From assembly GCA_947650365.1 (NCBI GenBank), contig OX393555.1:80915995-80979994 (forward strand): a DNA stretch of 64,000 bases. Direction: 5' to 3'. Below the pieces are notes generated by a model. The model worked only from the letters and a program-made list of their open reading frames with translations, made no database searches and had not been told where the DNA came from. This DNA is from Chamaelirium japonicum. Taxonomy: Eukaryota; Streptophyta; Magnoliopsida; Liliales; Melanthiaceae. A program made the position numbers and the translations under genes. The number at the start of each line of letters is the position of its first letter. The stretch's first letter is position 1. Shown piece after piece: positions 25,126-38,530 of this stretch.

Positions 25126-28100
25126 TACCCTTTTATTATTCAATAAGTAATTAATAAAAATATGAATAAAGAAAAGAGAAGAAGTCCTGCTAGTCCATTG
25201 GCCACGGGTATAGGTGTAAAGTAAGAAGGAATCTAAATTCCAAAACTCTACAGAAGAGAGAGAAGAAAACGAAGAGAGAAACGAAGACAGAAGAGAGAAG
25301 AGAACGAAGACATAAATGAAGAGAGAAGAAAGAATAAATCTTGCTCCAGTTCATTTGTGACGGGTATATGTATGAAGTAAGACGAAATCTAAATTCCAAA
25401 ACTTCACTTTGCAATAGTATCATCTTAACGTTATTATGATTATCATAGTAATATTAATATAATTTTTTTTAATTAAATTAATAATTTATTTATTATTAAA
25501 TAATTTAATTAATTTAATAATTTAATAATTAAGTTTTTAGTAAAATAATTAATTAAATAAAATTATTATAGTATAAATAATTATTGAATTATTTAAATAA
25601 AATGAACTATTGTGAAGTGGAGTTTTTAGAATTTAGATTCCTTCTTACTTCACACCTATACCCTTGGCCAATGGGCTAGAGCAGGACTTCTTCTCTCTTC
25701 TCTATCTTTATTTATCTCTCCGTTCTATTCTCTCTTCTTTTCTCTCTTCTGTAAAGTTTTGGAATTTAGATTCCTTCTTACTTTATAACTATACCCATGG
25801 CGAATAGACTAGAGTATAACTTTTTCTCTCTTCTCTCTCAATATTTATTTAATTAGTTTATTTTATATTGTTAATATTAAAAAAATAATTAAATAACTAG
25901 AGAAATAAATAGATAAATAAATTAATTACTTTACTAAAACCTTAATTATTAAATTATTTAATATTTAAATTATTTAATAATAATATAAATGATTATAGTA
26001 ACATTACTATGATAATCATAATAACATTGAGATAACACTATTGAGAAGTGGAGTTTTTGAATTTAGATTCCTTCTTATTTCACACCTATACCCATGGCGA
26101 ATGAACTGGGGCATGACTTTTTCTCTCTTCTCTCTTCGTTTATCTCTTCGTTCTCTTCTTTCTTCTTCTCTCTCTTCTGTCTTTGTTTCACTCTTTGTTT
26201 TTTTCTATCTTCTATCTTCGTTTCTCTCTCCCATAGATTGCTTTGGCCCTAAGTAAGTTTACCCTATAAATAATATACGACCCCTTTAGGGTGGGTCATG
26301 TTTAATGACTCTCTGTTGCTCCCATATCACAACACGTTATCAGTACGAACATGTCGAGCCCAGCCGATCGATCATAAGAAAACGGAGAGAGAAACAAAGA
26401 CAAAAGAGAGAGAAGAAGAGAGAGAAGAAGAGAGAGAAGAAGATAGAAGAGAATAGAGAGATAAATAAAGAGAGATTAGAAAAGAAGAAAGAAGCGAACA
26501 TAGAGATAAACGAAGAAAGAGGAGAGAAAAAGTCTTGATCCAGTCCATTCACCACGAGTATAGGTGTGAAGTAACAAGGAATCTAAATTCCAAAACTCCA
26601 CTTCTCAATATTTTTACGAGCCCTGTAGGGTGGGGCACGTTTGACGACTCTCTCTTTCTCCCATCTCACAACATGTTATCACTCCATGCCTCACCTTAAA
26701 GGGGTCGTATAAATTTTGAGAAGTGGAGTTTTGGAATATAGATTTTTTCTTACTTCACACCTTTACCCGTGGCCAATGGACTAGAGTAGGATTTCTTCTC
26801 TCTTCTCTCTTCGTTTATCTCTCCGTTCTCTTCTCTCTTCTTCTCTCTCTTCTATTTACATTTATCTCTTCCTTTTCTTATTTATATATTCAAATAATTA
26901 ACTAATTACTTAAATAATAATAAATAGTTATTAAATCATTATTTTATTTAATTACTTAATTAAGTAATTAATTTTTATATTTATTTCAATTAATATTTCA
27001 TAATTAAATAAAATAATTTTTAATTATTTAATTACATAATAATTTATTTAAATAAATAATAATTTAAACTAAATATTATATAATTAAATAATTAAAAAAT
27101 TATAATATTAAATTAAGAAATATTAATTGAAATAAAAAAAGAAAAAAATAATTCAATAACTATTTACTTATTATTTAAAAAATAATTTAATTATTTGAAT
27201 ATATAAATAGTAAAACAAAGAAAGAAACGAAGACTAAAGATAGAGAAGAAGATAGAAGAGAACGAAGAGATAAATGAATAGAGAAGAGATAAAAAGTCCT
27301 ACTCTAGTCTATTGGCCACGGGTATAGGTGTGAAGTAAAAAGGAATCTAAATTCCAAAACTCTCCTTCTCAATATTTATACGACCCTAAGTAGGGTGGGC
27401 CACGTTTGACGACTCTCTTTCTCCCATCTCACAACACGTTATCAGCACGAACATGTCGAGCCCAGCCGACCAGTCGTAAGAAAATGGAGAGAAAAACAAA
27501 GACAGAAGTGGAGTTTTGGAATCTACGGGAAACCCTAATCCATGGGAGAAGAGAGAAGAGAACATAAAGATTTAATTATATTATAGAGAAGTGGAGTTTT
27601 TGAATTTAGATTCCTTCATAATTCATACCTATACCCATAGCGAATGGATTGGAACAGGACTTCTTCTCTTTTCGTTTATCTCTCTGTTCTCTTATCTCTT
27701 ATGTCTTCGTTTCTCTCTCTTTTTTCTTATGACTGGTTGGTTGGGCTCGACATGTTCGTGCTGATAACGTGTTGTAAGATAGGAGATTGTTTATTTATTT
27801 TTTTTATTTTAATTAATATTTCTTTAAATATTATAAAGTATATTATTTCTTTAAATATTTAAATAGTATCATCCTAATTTTATTATTTAAATATTTAATT
27901 ACAAAATATTACAACTGTTATGAAATTGTTCGATCGGATGGCTGTCCACCGTTGTATCTCTTACACGGATTAGGGTTTCCCATAGATTGCTTAGGCCCTA
28001 AGTAAGCTTACCCTATAAAGAATATATAACCCCTTTATGGTGGGGAATGTTTGACGACTCTCTTTTTCTCCCATCTCATAACATGTTTTCAGTATGAACA

Positions 28101-28330
28101 TGTCGAGCCCAACCGACAAGTAACACGAAAACGGAGAGAAGAAACAAAGACAGAAGAGAGAGAAGAAGAGAGAAAAGAACGGAGAGATAAACGAAGAGAG
28201 AAGAGAGAAGAAGTCTTGCTCCAGTCCATTCGCTACGAGTATAGTTGTGAAGTTAGAAGGAATCTAAATTCTAAAACTCCACTTCTCTATAGTATCATCT
28301 CAACATTATTATGATTATCATAGTAATATT
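25126..28330. repeat. Mosaic with AT pockets and one complete forward module
   Basis: AT-rich pockets lie at about 25440-25605, 25845-25985, 26885-27205 and 27790-27905. Partial modules in both orientations lie between them, and a forward module with a complete core occupies about 27905-28330. Confidence 0.7.
27916..28083 (+). mobile_element. LTR-like core 9 (168 bp)
   Basis: Starts TGTTATGAAATTG and ends ATCTCATAACA. TATAAAGA is at 28014-28021. TGTTTTCAGTATGAACATGT follows, the counterpart of the primer-site-like block. Confidence 0.6.
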
Positions 28331-30332
28331 ACTATAATTTTTTTAATTAAATTAATTATTTATTTAATTATTAAATAATTAATTTTTAGTAAAATAAATA
28401 ATTTATTTAATTATTTAATTATCTAGTTATTTAATTATTTTTTTAATATTAATAATATAAAGTAAACTAATTAAATATATATTGAGAGAGAAGAGAGAAG
28501 AAGTACTACTCCAATCCATTCGCCATAGGTATATGTGTGAAGTAAGAAGGAATCTAAATTTCAAAACTCCATAAAAGAGATACAAGAAGAGAGAAGAGAA
28601 CGAAGAGTTAAACAAAGAGAGAATAGAGAAGAAGTCCAGCTCCAGTCCATTAGCCACGGGTATAGGTGTGACGTAAGAAGGAATCTAAATTCCAAAACTT
28701 CACTTCTCAATAGTATCATCCCAACGTTATTATGATTATCATAGTAATATTACTATAATTTTTTTAATTAAATTAATTATTAAATAATTAAAATAATTTA
28801 ATTAAGTAATTATTTTATTATTTGGTTATTTAACGTGTTGTGAGATAGGAGAAAGATAGAGCCATCAATAATTAATTAAACTAGATTGAGCCGTTAATTT
28901 TTTTAACTAGAGAGAGTCGTCTTACTTTATATTTAAATAATATTTGACCCTTTTAGGGTGGGGCACATTTGATAACTCTCTCTTTCTCCCATCTCATAAT
29001 ATGTTATCAACACGAACATGACGAGCCCAGCCGACTAGTCACAAGAAAATGGAGAGTGAAACGAGAGAGAAGAAGAGAGAAGAAAACGGAGAGATAAATA
29101 AAGAGAGAAGAAGTCATGCTCTAGTCCATTGGCCACGGGTATAGGTGTAAAGTAAGAAGGAATCTAAATTCCAACACTCAACTGAAGAGAGAGAAGAAGA
29201 GAAAAGAGAACGGAGAGATAAATAAAGAGAGAAGAGAGAAGAAGTCCTGCTCTAGTTCATTGGCCACGGGTATAGGTGTGAAGTAAGAAGGAATCTAAAT
29301 TTCAAAACTCTACTTCTGTCTTCATTTTTCTCTCCATTTCCTTGTGACTGGTTGGCTAGGCACGACATGGTTGTCCTGATAACGTGTTGTGAGAAGAAAC
29401 CGGAGAGAGAAATAAAGAGAAAAGAGAGAAGAAGTCCTGTTCTAGTCCATTGGCCACGGGTATAGGTGTGAAGTAAGAGGAAATCAAAATTCCAAAACTC
29501 TACTTTTCAATAGTATCATCTCAATGTTACTATGATTATCATAGTAATATTACAATAATTTATTTAATTAAATTAATTATTTATTTAATATATTAAATAA
29601 TTTAATAATTTAAATAATTTAATAATTAAGTTTTTATCAAAATAATTAATTTATTTTATTATTTAATGACCTATTTTTTAATTAAATTTATTATTTAATT
29701 TATTTATTATTATTATTATATTTTTAAATAATTTAATTAAATAATTATTTAATTATTTAAATTATTAAATTAAGAAATAATGATTTAATTATATAATTAA
29801 TTTATTAGTTACTTCTTTAATTATTATTTTATTTTTAAATAATTAAATAATTAATCAATTATTTTAATATTTAAAAACTTATTTAGTGAATAAATATATT
29901 AAATAGAATATTTAATCTAACAAATAAATAATTTGATTATTAAATGATTTTATAGTTAAATAAATAATTATTTAAATAAATTATTATATAATTAAATAAT
30001 TAAAAAATTATTTTTGAAAATTATAATATATTAATTAAAATTAATAAAAAAAATAATTATTTAATTATGGAATAAAATAAAATAATAATTTAATAACTAT
30101 TTACTTATTATTGAAATAATTAGCTATATATTTTAATATAAAAATAATAAAATATTTTTTAAAATAAAATAATATTTTTTTTAAATAATTAAAAAAATAT
30201 TTTTTTATTTTAAAATTTAAATAAAAAATAAATTATTTAAATAATTTAATTATTTAATTATATAGTAAATTAAATATTTATTTAATTATTTAATTATTTA
30301 ATTTATTAAACTAATTAAATTAATTAAATAAT
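28331..30332 (+). repeat. Forward partial modules and a short-type spacer
   Basis: AT-rich 28331-28480, forward pieces 28481-28740, AT-rich to about 28835, forward pieces about 28926-29530, then an 800-bp A/T spacer (29531-30332) leading into the next complete module. No gene is seen. Confidence 0.7.
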
Positions 30333-30787
30333 AGGAAGTAAAGAAGGAAGATGAGGTATACTCGAATTTTTTGCTTAAAAAATAATTTATATTTTTCTTT
30401 CAAAAAATTTAAAAATTACAACTATTATGAGATCGTTCGATCAGATGGCTATCTACCGTCGAATCTCTCCCATAGATTAGGGTTTCCTAATGATTGCTAA
30501 GGCCCTAAGTATGCTCACCCTGTAAATAATATACAACCCCTTTAGGGTGGAACACATTTAATGGCTCTCTCTTTCTCTTAACTTACAACACGTTATTAGT
30601 ACGAACATGTCAAGCCCAGCTGACCAGTCACAAGAAAACGGAGAGAGAAATGAAAATAGAAGATAGACAAGAAAACAGAGAGATAAACAAAGAGAGAAGA
30701 GAGAAGAAGTCCTGCTCCAGTCCATTCGCCACGGGTATAGGTATGAAGTAAGAAGAAATCTAAATTCCAAAACTCCACTTCTCAATA
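30333..30787 (+). repeat. Repeat module, forward
   Basis: AGGAAGTAAAGAAGGAAGAT start, complete core, purine tract, GGAATCTAAATTCC-like motif, and a join to the next piece through CTTCTCAATATTTATACGAC. Confidence 0.75.
30423..30590 (+). mobile_element. LTR-like core 10 (168 bp)
   Basis: Starts TATTATGAGATCG and ends ACTTACAACA. The TATA position carries TGTAAATA (30521-30528). CGTTATTAGTACGAACATGT follows. Confidence 0.55.
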
Positions 30788-33700
30788 TTTATACGACCCC
30801 TTTAGGGTGAGGCACGAAGAGATAACATATTGTGAGATGGGAGAAAGCGAAAGCCATCAAACGTGCCCCACCCTAAAGGGGTCGTATAAATATTGAGAAG
30901 TGGAGTTTTGAAATTTAGATTCCTTCTTACTTCATATCTATACCCGTGGCCAATGGACTGGAGCAGGACTTCTTCACTCTTTGTTTATCTCTCTATTCCC
31001 TTCTCTATTCTTTACTATTCTCTCTTCGTTTATCTTTCCATTCGCTTCTCTCTTTTGTCTTTGTTTCTTTCTCTGTTTTCTTATGATTGGCCGGTTGGGC
31101 TCGATATGTTCGTGCTGATAACATATTGTAAGATGTGAGAAAGAGAGAGTCATCAAACATGACCTACCCTAAAAGGGTCGTATATTATTTATAGGGTAAG
31201 CTTACTTAGGGCCTAAGCAATCTATCGGAGAGAGAAACGAAGGTAGAAGAGAGAAAAAAATGAAAAGAAAAACGAAGATAGAAGAGAGAGAAGTAGAAAT
31301 AAAAGAACAGAGAGATGAACAAAGAGAGAAGAGAGAAGAAGTCCTGCTTCAGTTTATTCGCCATAGGTATAGGTATGAAGTAAGAAGGAATCTAAATTCC
31401 AAAACTCCACTTCTCAATAGTATCATTTCAATGTTATTATGATTATCATTGTAATATTACTATAATTATTTATTTAATTATTAAATAATTTAAAAAATTA
31501 ATAATTTAAATAATTTAATAATTTAAATAATTTAATAATTTAAATAATTTAATAATTAAATTTTTAGTAAATTAATTAATTTATTTAATTATTTATTTCT
31601 TTAGTTATTTAAATATTTTTTTAATATAAAAAATATAAAGTAAACTAATTAAATAAATACTAAGAGAGAAGAAAGAAGAAATCCTACTCTAGTCCATTCA
31701 CCACGGATATAGGTATGAAGTAAGTAGGAATATAAATTCCAAAACTCTACAGAAGAGAGAGAAGAAAGGAAAAGAGAAAGGATAGATAAATAAAGAGTCC
31801 TACTCTAGCCCATTAGCCATGGGTATAGGTGTGAAGTAAGAAGGAATCTAAATTCCAAAAACTCTACTTCGTAATAGTTTATTTTATTTAAATAATTCAA
31901 TAACAATTTATACTATAATAATTATATATAATTAATTATTTTACTAAAAACTTAATTATTAAATTATTTATATTATTTAATAATAAAAAACTAATTAATT
32001 TAATTAAAAAAATTATAGTAACATTACTATGATAATCACAATAATGTTAAGATGATACTATTACGATGTGGAGTTTTGGAATTTAGATTCTGTCTTACTT
32101 CACACCTATATTCGTAAAAAGTGGTCTGGAGCAGGATTTATTCTCTCTTCTCTCTTTATTTATCTCTCCGTTCTCTTCTTTCTTCTTCTATCTTTTCTGT
32201 CTTCGTTTCTCTCTCCGTTTCCTTCTCTCTTCTTCTCTCTTTTGTGGAGTTTTTGAATTTAGATTCCTTCTTACTTCTCACCTATACCCATGGTTAATGG
32301 ACTAGAGTACGACTTCTTTTCTCTTCTCTATTCATTTATCTCTCCGTTTTCTTCTCTATCTTCTGTGGAGTTTTGGAATTTAGATTCCTTCTTACTTCAC
32401 ACCTATACCTATAGCGAATAGACTAGAGCAGGACTTCTTTTCTCTTTTCTCTCAATATTTATTTATTTAGTTTACTTTATATTATTAATATTAAAAAAAC
32501 TAATTAAATAACTAAATTATTAAATTATTAAATAAATTCAAATTATTTAAGTCTCTTTTATATTATTATTGAATTAAATTATTAATAACATGTTTAATAA
32601 ATTTTATTTAATTTAATCTATGCATATTTATCTCTCTGTTCTCTTTTCTCTTTCTCCCATCTCACAACACATTATCAGCACGAACATGTCGAGCCCAGCC
32701 GGCCAGTCATAAGAAAATAGAGAGAGAAACGAAGACAGAAGTGGAGTATTGAAATTTAAATTCCCTCTTACTTCACACTTATACCTGTAGCCAATGGACT
32801 GGAGCAAGACTTCTTGTCTCTTCTATCTTCGTTTATCTCTATATTCTCTTCTCTCTTCTTTTCTCTCTTCTATCTTTGTTTCTCTCTCCGTTTTCTCTTA
32901 TCTCTTCTTCTTTCTATTCTGTCTTCGTTTCTCTCTCTGTTCTTTCATTTCTTTTCTTCTTTCTCTTTTTTGGAGTTTTGAAATTTAGATTCCTTCTTAC
33001 TTAACACCTATACCTGTGTGAAGTATAGGTGTGAAGTAAGAAGGAATCTAAATTCTAAAACTCCACTTCTGTCTTCGTTTCTTTTTCCGTTTTCTAGCGA
33101 CTGGTTGGCTGGGCTCAATATATTCGTGCTGATAATGTGTTATGAGATGGGAGAAAGAGAGAGCCGTCAAACATGCCCCACCCTAAAGGCGTCATTTATT
33201 ATTTATAGGGTAAGCTTACTTAGGGCCTAAGTAATCTATGGGAAACCCTAATCCTTGGGAGAGATCCAATAATGGACAGCCATCCTTCTTACTTCATACC
33301 TATTTCCGTGGCAAATGGACTGGAGCAGGACTTCTTGTCTCTTCTATCTTCGTTTATCTCTCTGTTCTCTTCTGTCTTATTCTCTCTTTTATGTTTTCGT
33401 TTATCTCTCTGTTCTCTTCTTTTTTTTCTCCCTCTTCTATCTTCGTTTCTCTCTCTGTTTTCTTGTGACTGGTCGACTGTGCTCGACATGTTTATGCTGA
33501 TTATATGTTCCATCCTTCTTACTTCACACTTATACCCGTGGTGAATGGACTGGAGCAGGAATTCTTCTCTCTTCTATCTTTATTTATCTCTTTGTTCTCT
33601 TTTGTCTTCTTCTCTCTTATGTCTTCCATTATCTCTATGTTCTCTTCTATCTTTTTCTCTCTCTTCTATCTTCATTTCACTCTCTATTTTCACGTGACTA

Positions 33701-33790
33701 GTCGGCTGTGCTCGATATATTCGTACTAATAATGTGCTGTAAGATGGGAGAAAGAGAGAAAAGAACAGAGAGATAAACAAAATAAGAATT
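30788..33790. repeat. Mosaic with a 226-bp tandem repeat
   Basis: Reverse 30890-31220, forward 31220-31450, forward 31660-31880 and reverse 32020-32460, with AT pockets between. At 33281-33506 and 33507-33735 two reverse pieces form a tandem pair. Both begin CCATCCTTCTTACTTCA and share the otherwise rare phrase CTGTGCTCGA. No gene is seen. Confidence 0.65.
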
Positions 33791-35240
33791 ATTAAATATT
33801 AAATTATCTCACAACACGTTATCAGCACAAATATGTCAAACAGAAAAGTAAGAAGAGAGTCCAGCAATCAATTAATCAAAATTTAAATCTCTCTTATAAA
33901 TAACGTTCATACCTAATCCATATTTAAATCTCTTCTACCTGCAATCAATTAAATATAGGTCTTTTTTCTTTTACTTCTCTTTGTTTAACTTAACATAATA
34001 ATTAGTTAAATAATCATATATCATAGTAATATTACTATAATTTTTTTTTAAAAATTAATCATTTAATTAAAACGAAGAGAAAAGAGAATTTACAATGATA
34101 ATCATAATAACGTTAAGATGATACTATTGAGAAGTAGAGTTTTGGAATTTAGATTCCTTGTTACTTTACACCTATACCCGTGGCCAATGGACTGGAGTAG
34201 GACTTATTCTCTCTTCGTTTATCTCTCCGTTCTTTTCTCTTTTCTTCTCTTTCTTCTGTCTTCGTTTCTCTCTTCATTTTCTTGTGACTGGTCGGTTGGG
34301 CTCGACATGTTCGTACTGATAACATGTTATGAGATGGGAGATTGCTTATTTATTTTATTTATTTCAGTTAATATTTCTTTAAATAAATTTATATAATTAA
34401 TTCTCTCAATTAATAAGCTTACCATATAAATAGAATAGAGCAGGACTTCTCCTCTCTTTTCTCTTTATTTATATTTAATTAAAAAAGTATCATCTCAACG
34501 TTATTATAATTATTATAGTAATGTTACTATAATTTTTATAATTAAATTAATAATTTATTTAATTATTAAATAATTTAATAATTTAAATAAATAATTATTA
34601 TGTTTTTATTAAAATAATTAATTTATTTTATATTGAATAGATGATTAATTTAAATAATATACAAAGAAATATTATAGAAACCCTATTTATTAAATTATCA
34701 TAGTTTAAATTTTTAAAATTATAGTAACATTACAGTGACAATCATTATTTCTTTAATCATTTATTTATTTAAATATTTATTCAATTTATTAACAAATTAG
34801 TTATTTAAGTCATCCCAACGTTATTATGATTATAAATAAATATTTTTTTAAATAAATTATTTATTTTTTTAAGTAAATAATCTATTTATTATATTTCTTC
34901 ATTAAATAAGTTTTTAAATATTTAAATAACTAAATAATTATTTAATTAATTAAAAATAAAATAATAATTAATAAAATAATTAAATCATTATTTCTTTATT
35001 TAATAATTTAAATAATTAAATAGTTACCAAATTTGATTATTTATTAATATAATTATAATAAAGAAATATAATAATAAATTTAATTACATAACTAGATAAT
35101 TAAATAAATTAATTATTTTACTAAAAACTTAATTATTAAATTATATAAATTATTTAATAATTAAATAAATAGTTAATTTAATAAAAAAAAATTTAGTAAC
35201 ATTACTATGATAATCATAATAGCATTAAGATGACTAGTCG
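33791..35240. repeat. AT-dominant stretch with one reverse partial module
   Basis: The reverse partial module is at 34085-34345. The rest is A/T-rich, with some unplaced sequence at about 33840-34020 (for example GTCCAGCAATCAATTAATC). No gene is seen. Confidence 0.6.
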
Positions 35241-38200
35241 GCCCTAATTATTTAGAGGGTAAGCTTACTTAGGGCCTAAACAATCTATGGGAAACCCTAA
35301 TCCATGGGAGAGATCCGACGGTGGACAGCTATCCGATAATTAGAGAGAGAAGAAGAGAGAAGAAAGAAGAAGTCCTGCTCCAGTCCATTCGCCATGGGTA
35401 TAGGTGTAAAGTAAGAAGGATGGCTGTCCCCTATCGGATCTCTCCCATGGATTAGGGTTTTCCATAGATTGCTTAGGCCCTAAGTAATCTTACCCTATAA
35501 ATAATATATTATCACTTTAGGGTGGGGCACATTTGACAGCTCTCTCTTTCTCCAATCTCATAACATATTATCAGCACAAACATGTCGAGCCCAGCCGACC
35601 AGTTATAAGAAAACGGAGAGAGAAACGAAGATATAAGATAGAGAAGAAGAGAGAAGAGAACGGAGAGATAAACGAAGAGAGAAGAGAGAAGAAGTTCTAC
35701 TCCTGTTCATTAGCCACGGGTATAGGTATGAAGTATGAAGGAATCTAAATTCCAAAACTCTATAGAATAGAGAAAAAAAGAGAGAAGAGAACGGAGAGAT
35801 AAATAAAGAGAGAAGAGAGAAGAAGTCCTGCTCTAGTCTATTGGCCATGGGTATAGGTGTGAAGTAAGAAGGAATCTAATTAGGGTAGGGCATATTTGAT
35901 AGCTCTCTCTTTCTCCCATCTCACAATATGTTATTAGCATGAATAGATCGAGCCCAACTGACCAATCATAAGAAAACGGAGAGAGAAATAAAGACAGAAG
36001 AGAGAAGAAACGAAGAGAAAAACGAAGAAAGAAGAGAATAGAGAGATAAACGAAGAGAGAAAAAGTCCTACTCCAATCCATTGGCCATGGGTATAGGTGT
36101 GAAGTAGTGTGACTTAAGAAGGAATCTAAATTCTAAAACTCCACTTCTCAATAAATAATATACGACCCTTTTAGGGTGGGGCATGTTTGATGGCTCTCTC
36201 TTTTGTAAGTATGAACATAAAATAATCAATGTTATTATCAATTTTTTTCAGGATGGGGCACTATTATTTATCTCTCCGTTCTCTCACTCCGTTTAATTAA
36301 TCGACTTATTATTTAATTATTTAAAAATAAAATAATAATTAAATAAATAACTAATAAAATAAATTAATAAATTAATAATATAGTTAAATTATTATTTCTT
36401 TATTTAATATTAAAAAAAATTATTTGGTTACCTAATTTAATTATTTAATAATATAAATTAATAAATTAATAAATTAAAATAAATAACTAGATAATTAAAT
36501 AATTAAATTAATTAATTATTTTACTAAATACTTAATTATTATATTATTTGAATAATTAAATTATTTAATAAATAAATAAATGATTAATTTAATTAAAAAA
36601 TTTATAGTAATATTACTATGAGAATCATAATAACGTTGAGATGATACTATTGAGAAGTGGAGTTTTAGAATTTAGATTCCTTTGTACTTCACACCTATAC
36701 CCGTGGCCAATGGACTGGTGTAGGACTTCTTCCTACTTAGGGCCCAAACAATCTATGGGAAACCCTAATCTATGGGAGAGATCCGATAGTGGATAACTAT
36801 CCGATAATTAGAAAGAGGAGAAGAGAGAAGAGTGAATAAGTCCTACTCCAGTCCACTCGCCATGAGTATAGATGTAAAGTAAGAAGAATGGTTGTCCTCC
36901 ATCGGATCTCTCCCATGGATTAGGATTTCCTATAGATTGCTTAGGCCACAAGTAAGCTTACTCTATTAATAATATATTATCCATACAGGGTGGGTCAGGT
37001 TTGACGACTCTCTTTTTCTCCCATCTCACAACACGTTATCAGCACGAATATATCGAGCCCAGTCAACCAGTCGTAAGAAAATAAAGAGAGAAACAAAAAT
37101 AGAAGAGAGAGAAGAAGAGAGAATAGCATGGAGAGATAAATAAAGAGAGAAGAGAGAAGAAAACCTGCTCGAGTTCATTGGCCACGGGTATAGGTGTGAG
37201 GTAAGAAAGAATCTAAATTCTAAAACTCCATAGAAGAGAGAGAAGAAGAGAGAAAAGAATGGAGAGATAAATAAAGAGAGAAGATAGAAGAAGTCCTACT
37301 CTAGTCCATTGGCCCTGGGTATAGGGGTGAAGTATAAAGGAATCTAAATTCCAAAACTCCATAGAAGAGAGAGAAGAAAAGGGATTAAACATGGAGTAGG
37401 ACTAAAAATAATATTAGTTTAATAATTTTTCCCATTCAGCACGGACATGTCGAGCCAGCTGACCAGTCACAAGAAAATGGAGAGAGAAACAAAGATAAAA
37501 AAGAGAAGAGAATGGAGAGATAAATGAAGAGAGAAGAGAGAAGTAGTCCTACTCCAGTCCATTCATTATGGGTATATGTGTGAAGTAAGAAGGAATCTAA
37601 ATTCCAAAAGTCCACTTCTCAATAATATAATTAAATCTCTCCGTTCTCTTCTCTCTTCTTCTCGTTCTTTTGTCTTCTCTTCTCTCTCCATTTTCTTACG
37701 ACCGGTCGGCTAGGCTTGATAGAAGTGGAGTTTTGGAATTTAAATTCCTTCTTACTTCACACCTATACCCATGGCCAATAGATTAGAGCAGGACTTCTTC
37801 TCTCTTCTCTCTTTTTCTCTCTTTTTTGTCTTTGTTTCTCTCTCCGTTTTCTTGTGACTGGTCAGTTGTGCTTGACATGATCGTGTTGATAATGTGTTGT
37901 AAGATGGGAGAAATAGAGAGCCATCAAACGTGCCCCACCTTGAAGAGGTCGTATATTATTTATTGGGTAAGCTTACTTAGGACCTAAGCAATCTATGGGA
38001 AAACCTAATCCATGGCGGAAGAGAGAAGAGAACGAAGATATTTAAATATATTACTGAGAAGTAGAGTAGGGCCGTCAAACATGCCCCACCCTAAAAGGGT
38101 CTTATATTGTTTGTTGGGTAAGCTTACTTAGGGCCTAAGCAATCTATAGGAAACCCTAATCAATGGGAAAGATCCGACGATGGACAACCATCCGCTCGAA

Positions 38201-38530
38201 CGATCTTATAATAGTTATAATATTTTAAATTTTTTCAAAGAAAAATATAAATTATTTTTAAAGCAAAAAATTCGAGTGTGCCTCATCTTCCTTCTTTACT
38301 TCCTATTAGTTAATTAGTTTAATAAATTAAATAGTTACCTAATTTATTTATTTAATAATAAAACTAAAATAAATAAATAAAATATTAAATTTAATTAAAT
38401 ATCAAGCTAATTAAATAAATTAATTATTTTACTAGAAACTTAATTATTTAATTATTTAAATTATTTATTTATGTAAATTATTAAATTATGTAATAAATAA
38501 ATAATTAATTAATTTAATTAAAAAAATTAT
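35241..38530. repeat. Mosaic of mainly forward partial modules
   Basis: Forward pieces occur at 35430-35770, 35880-36150, 36900-37380 and 37430-37640. Reverse pieces occur at 36590-36800 and 37720-38320. AT pockets lie at 36290-36590 and 38320-38530. Two similar passages (35240-35520 and 36735-37010) share a reverse-then-forward order, suggesting another direct duplication. Confidence 0.6.
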
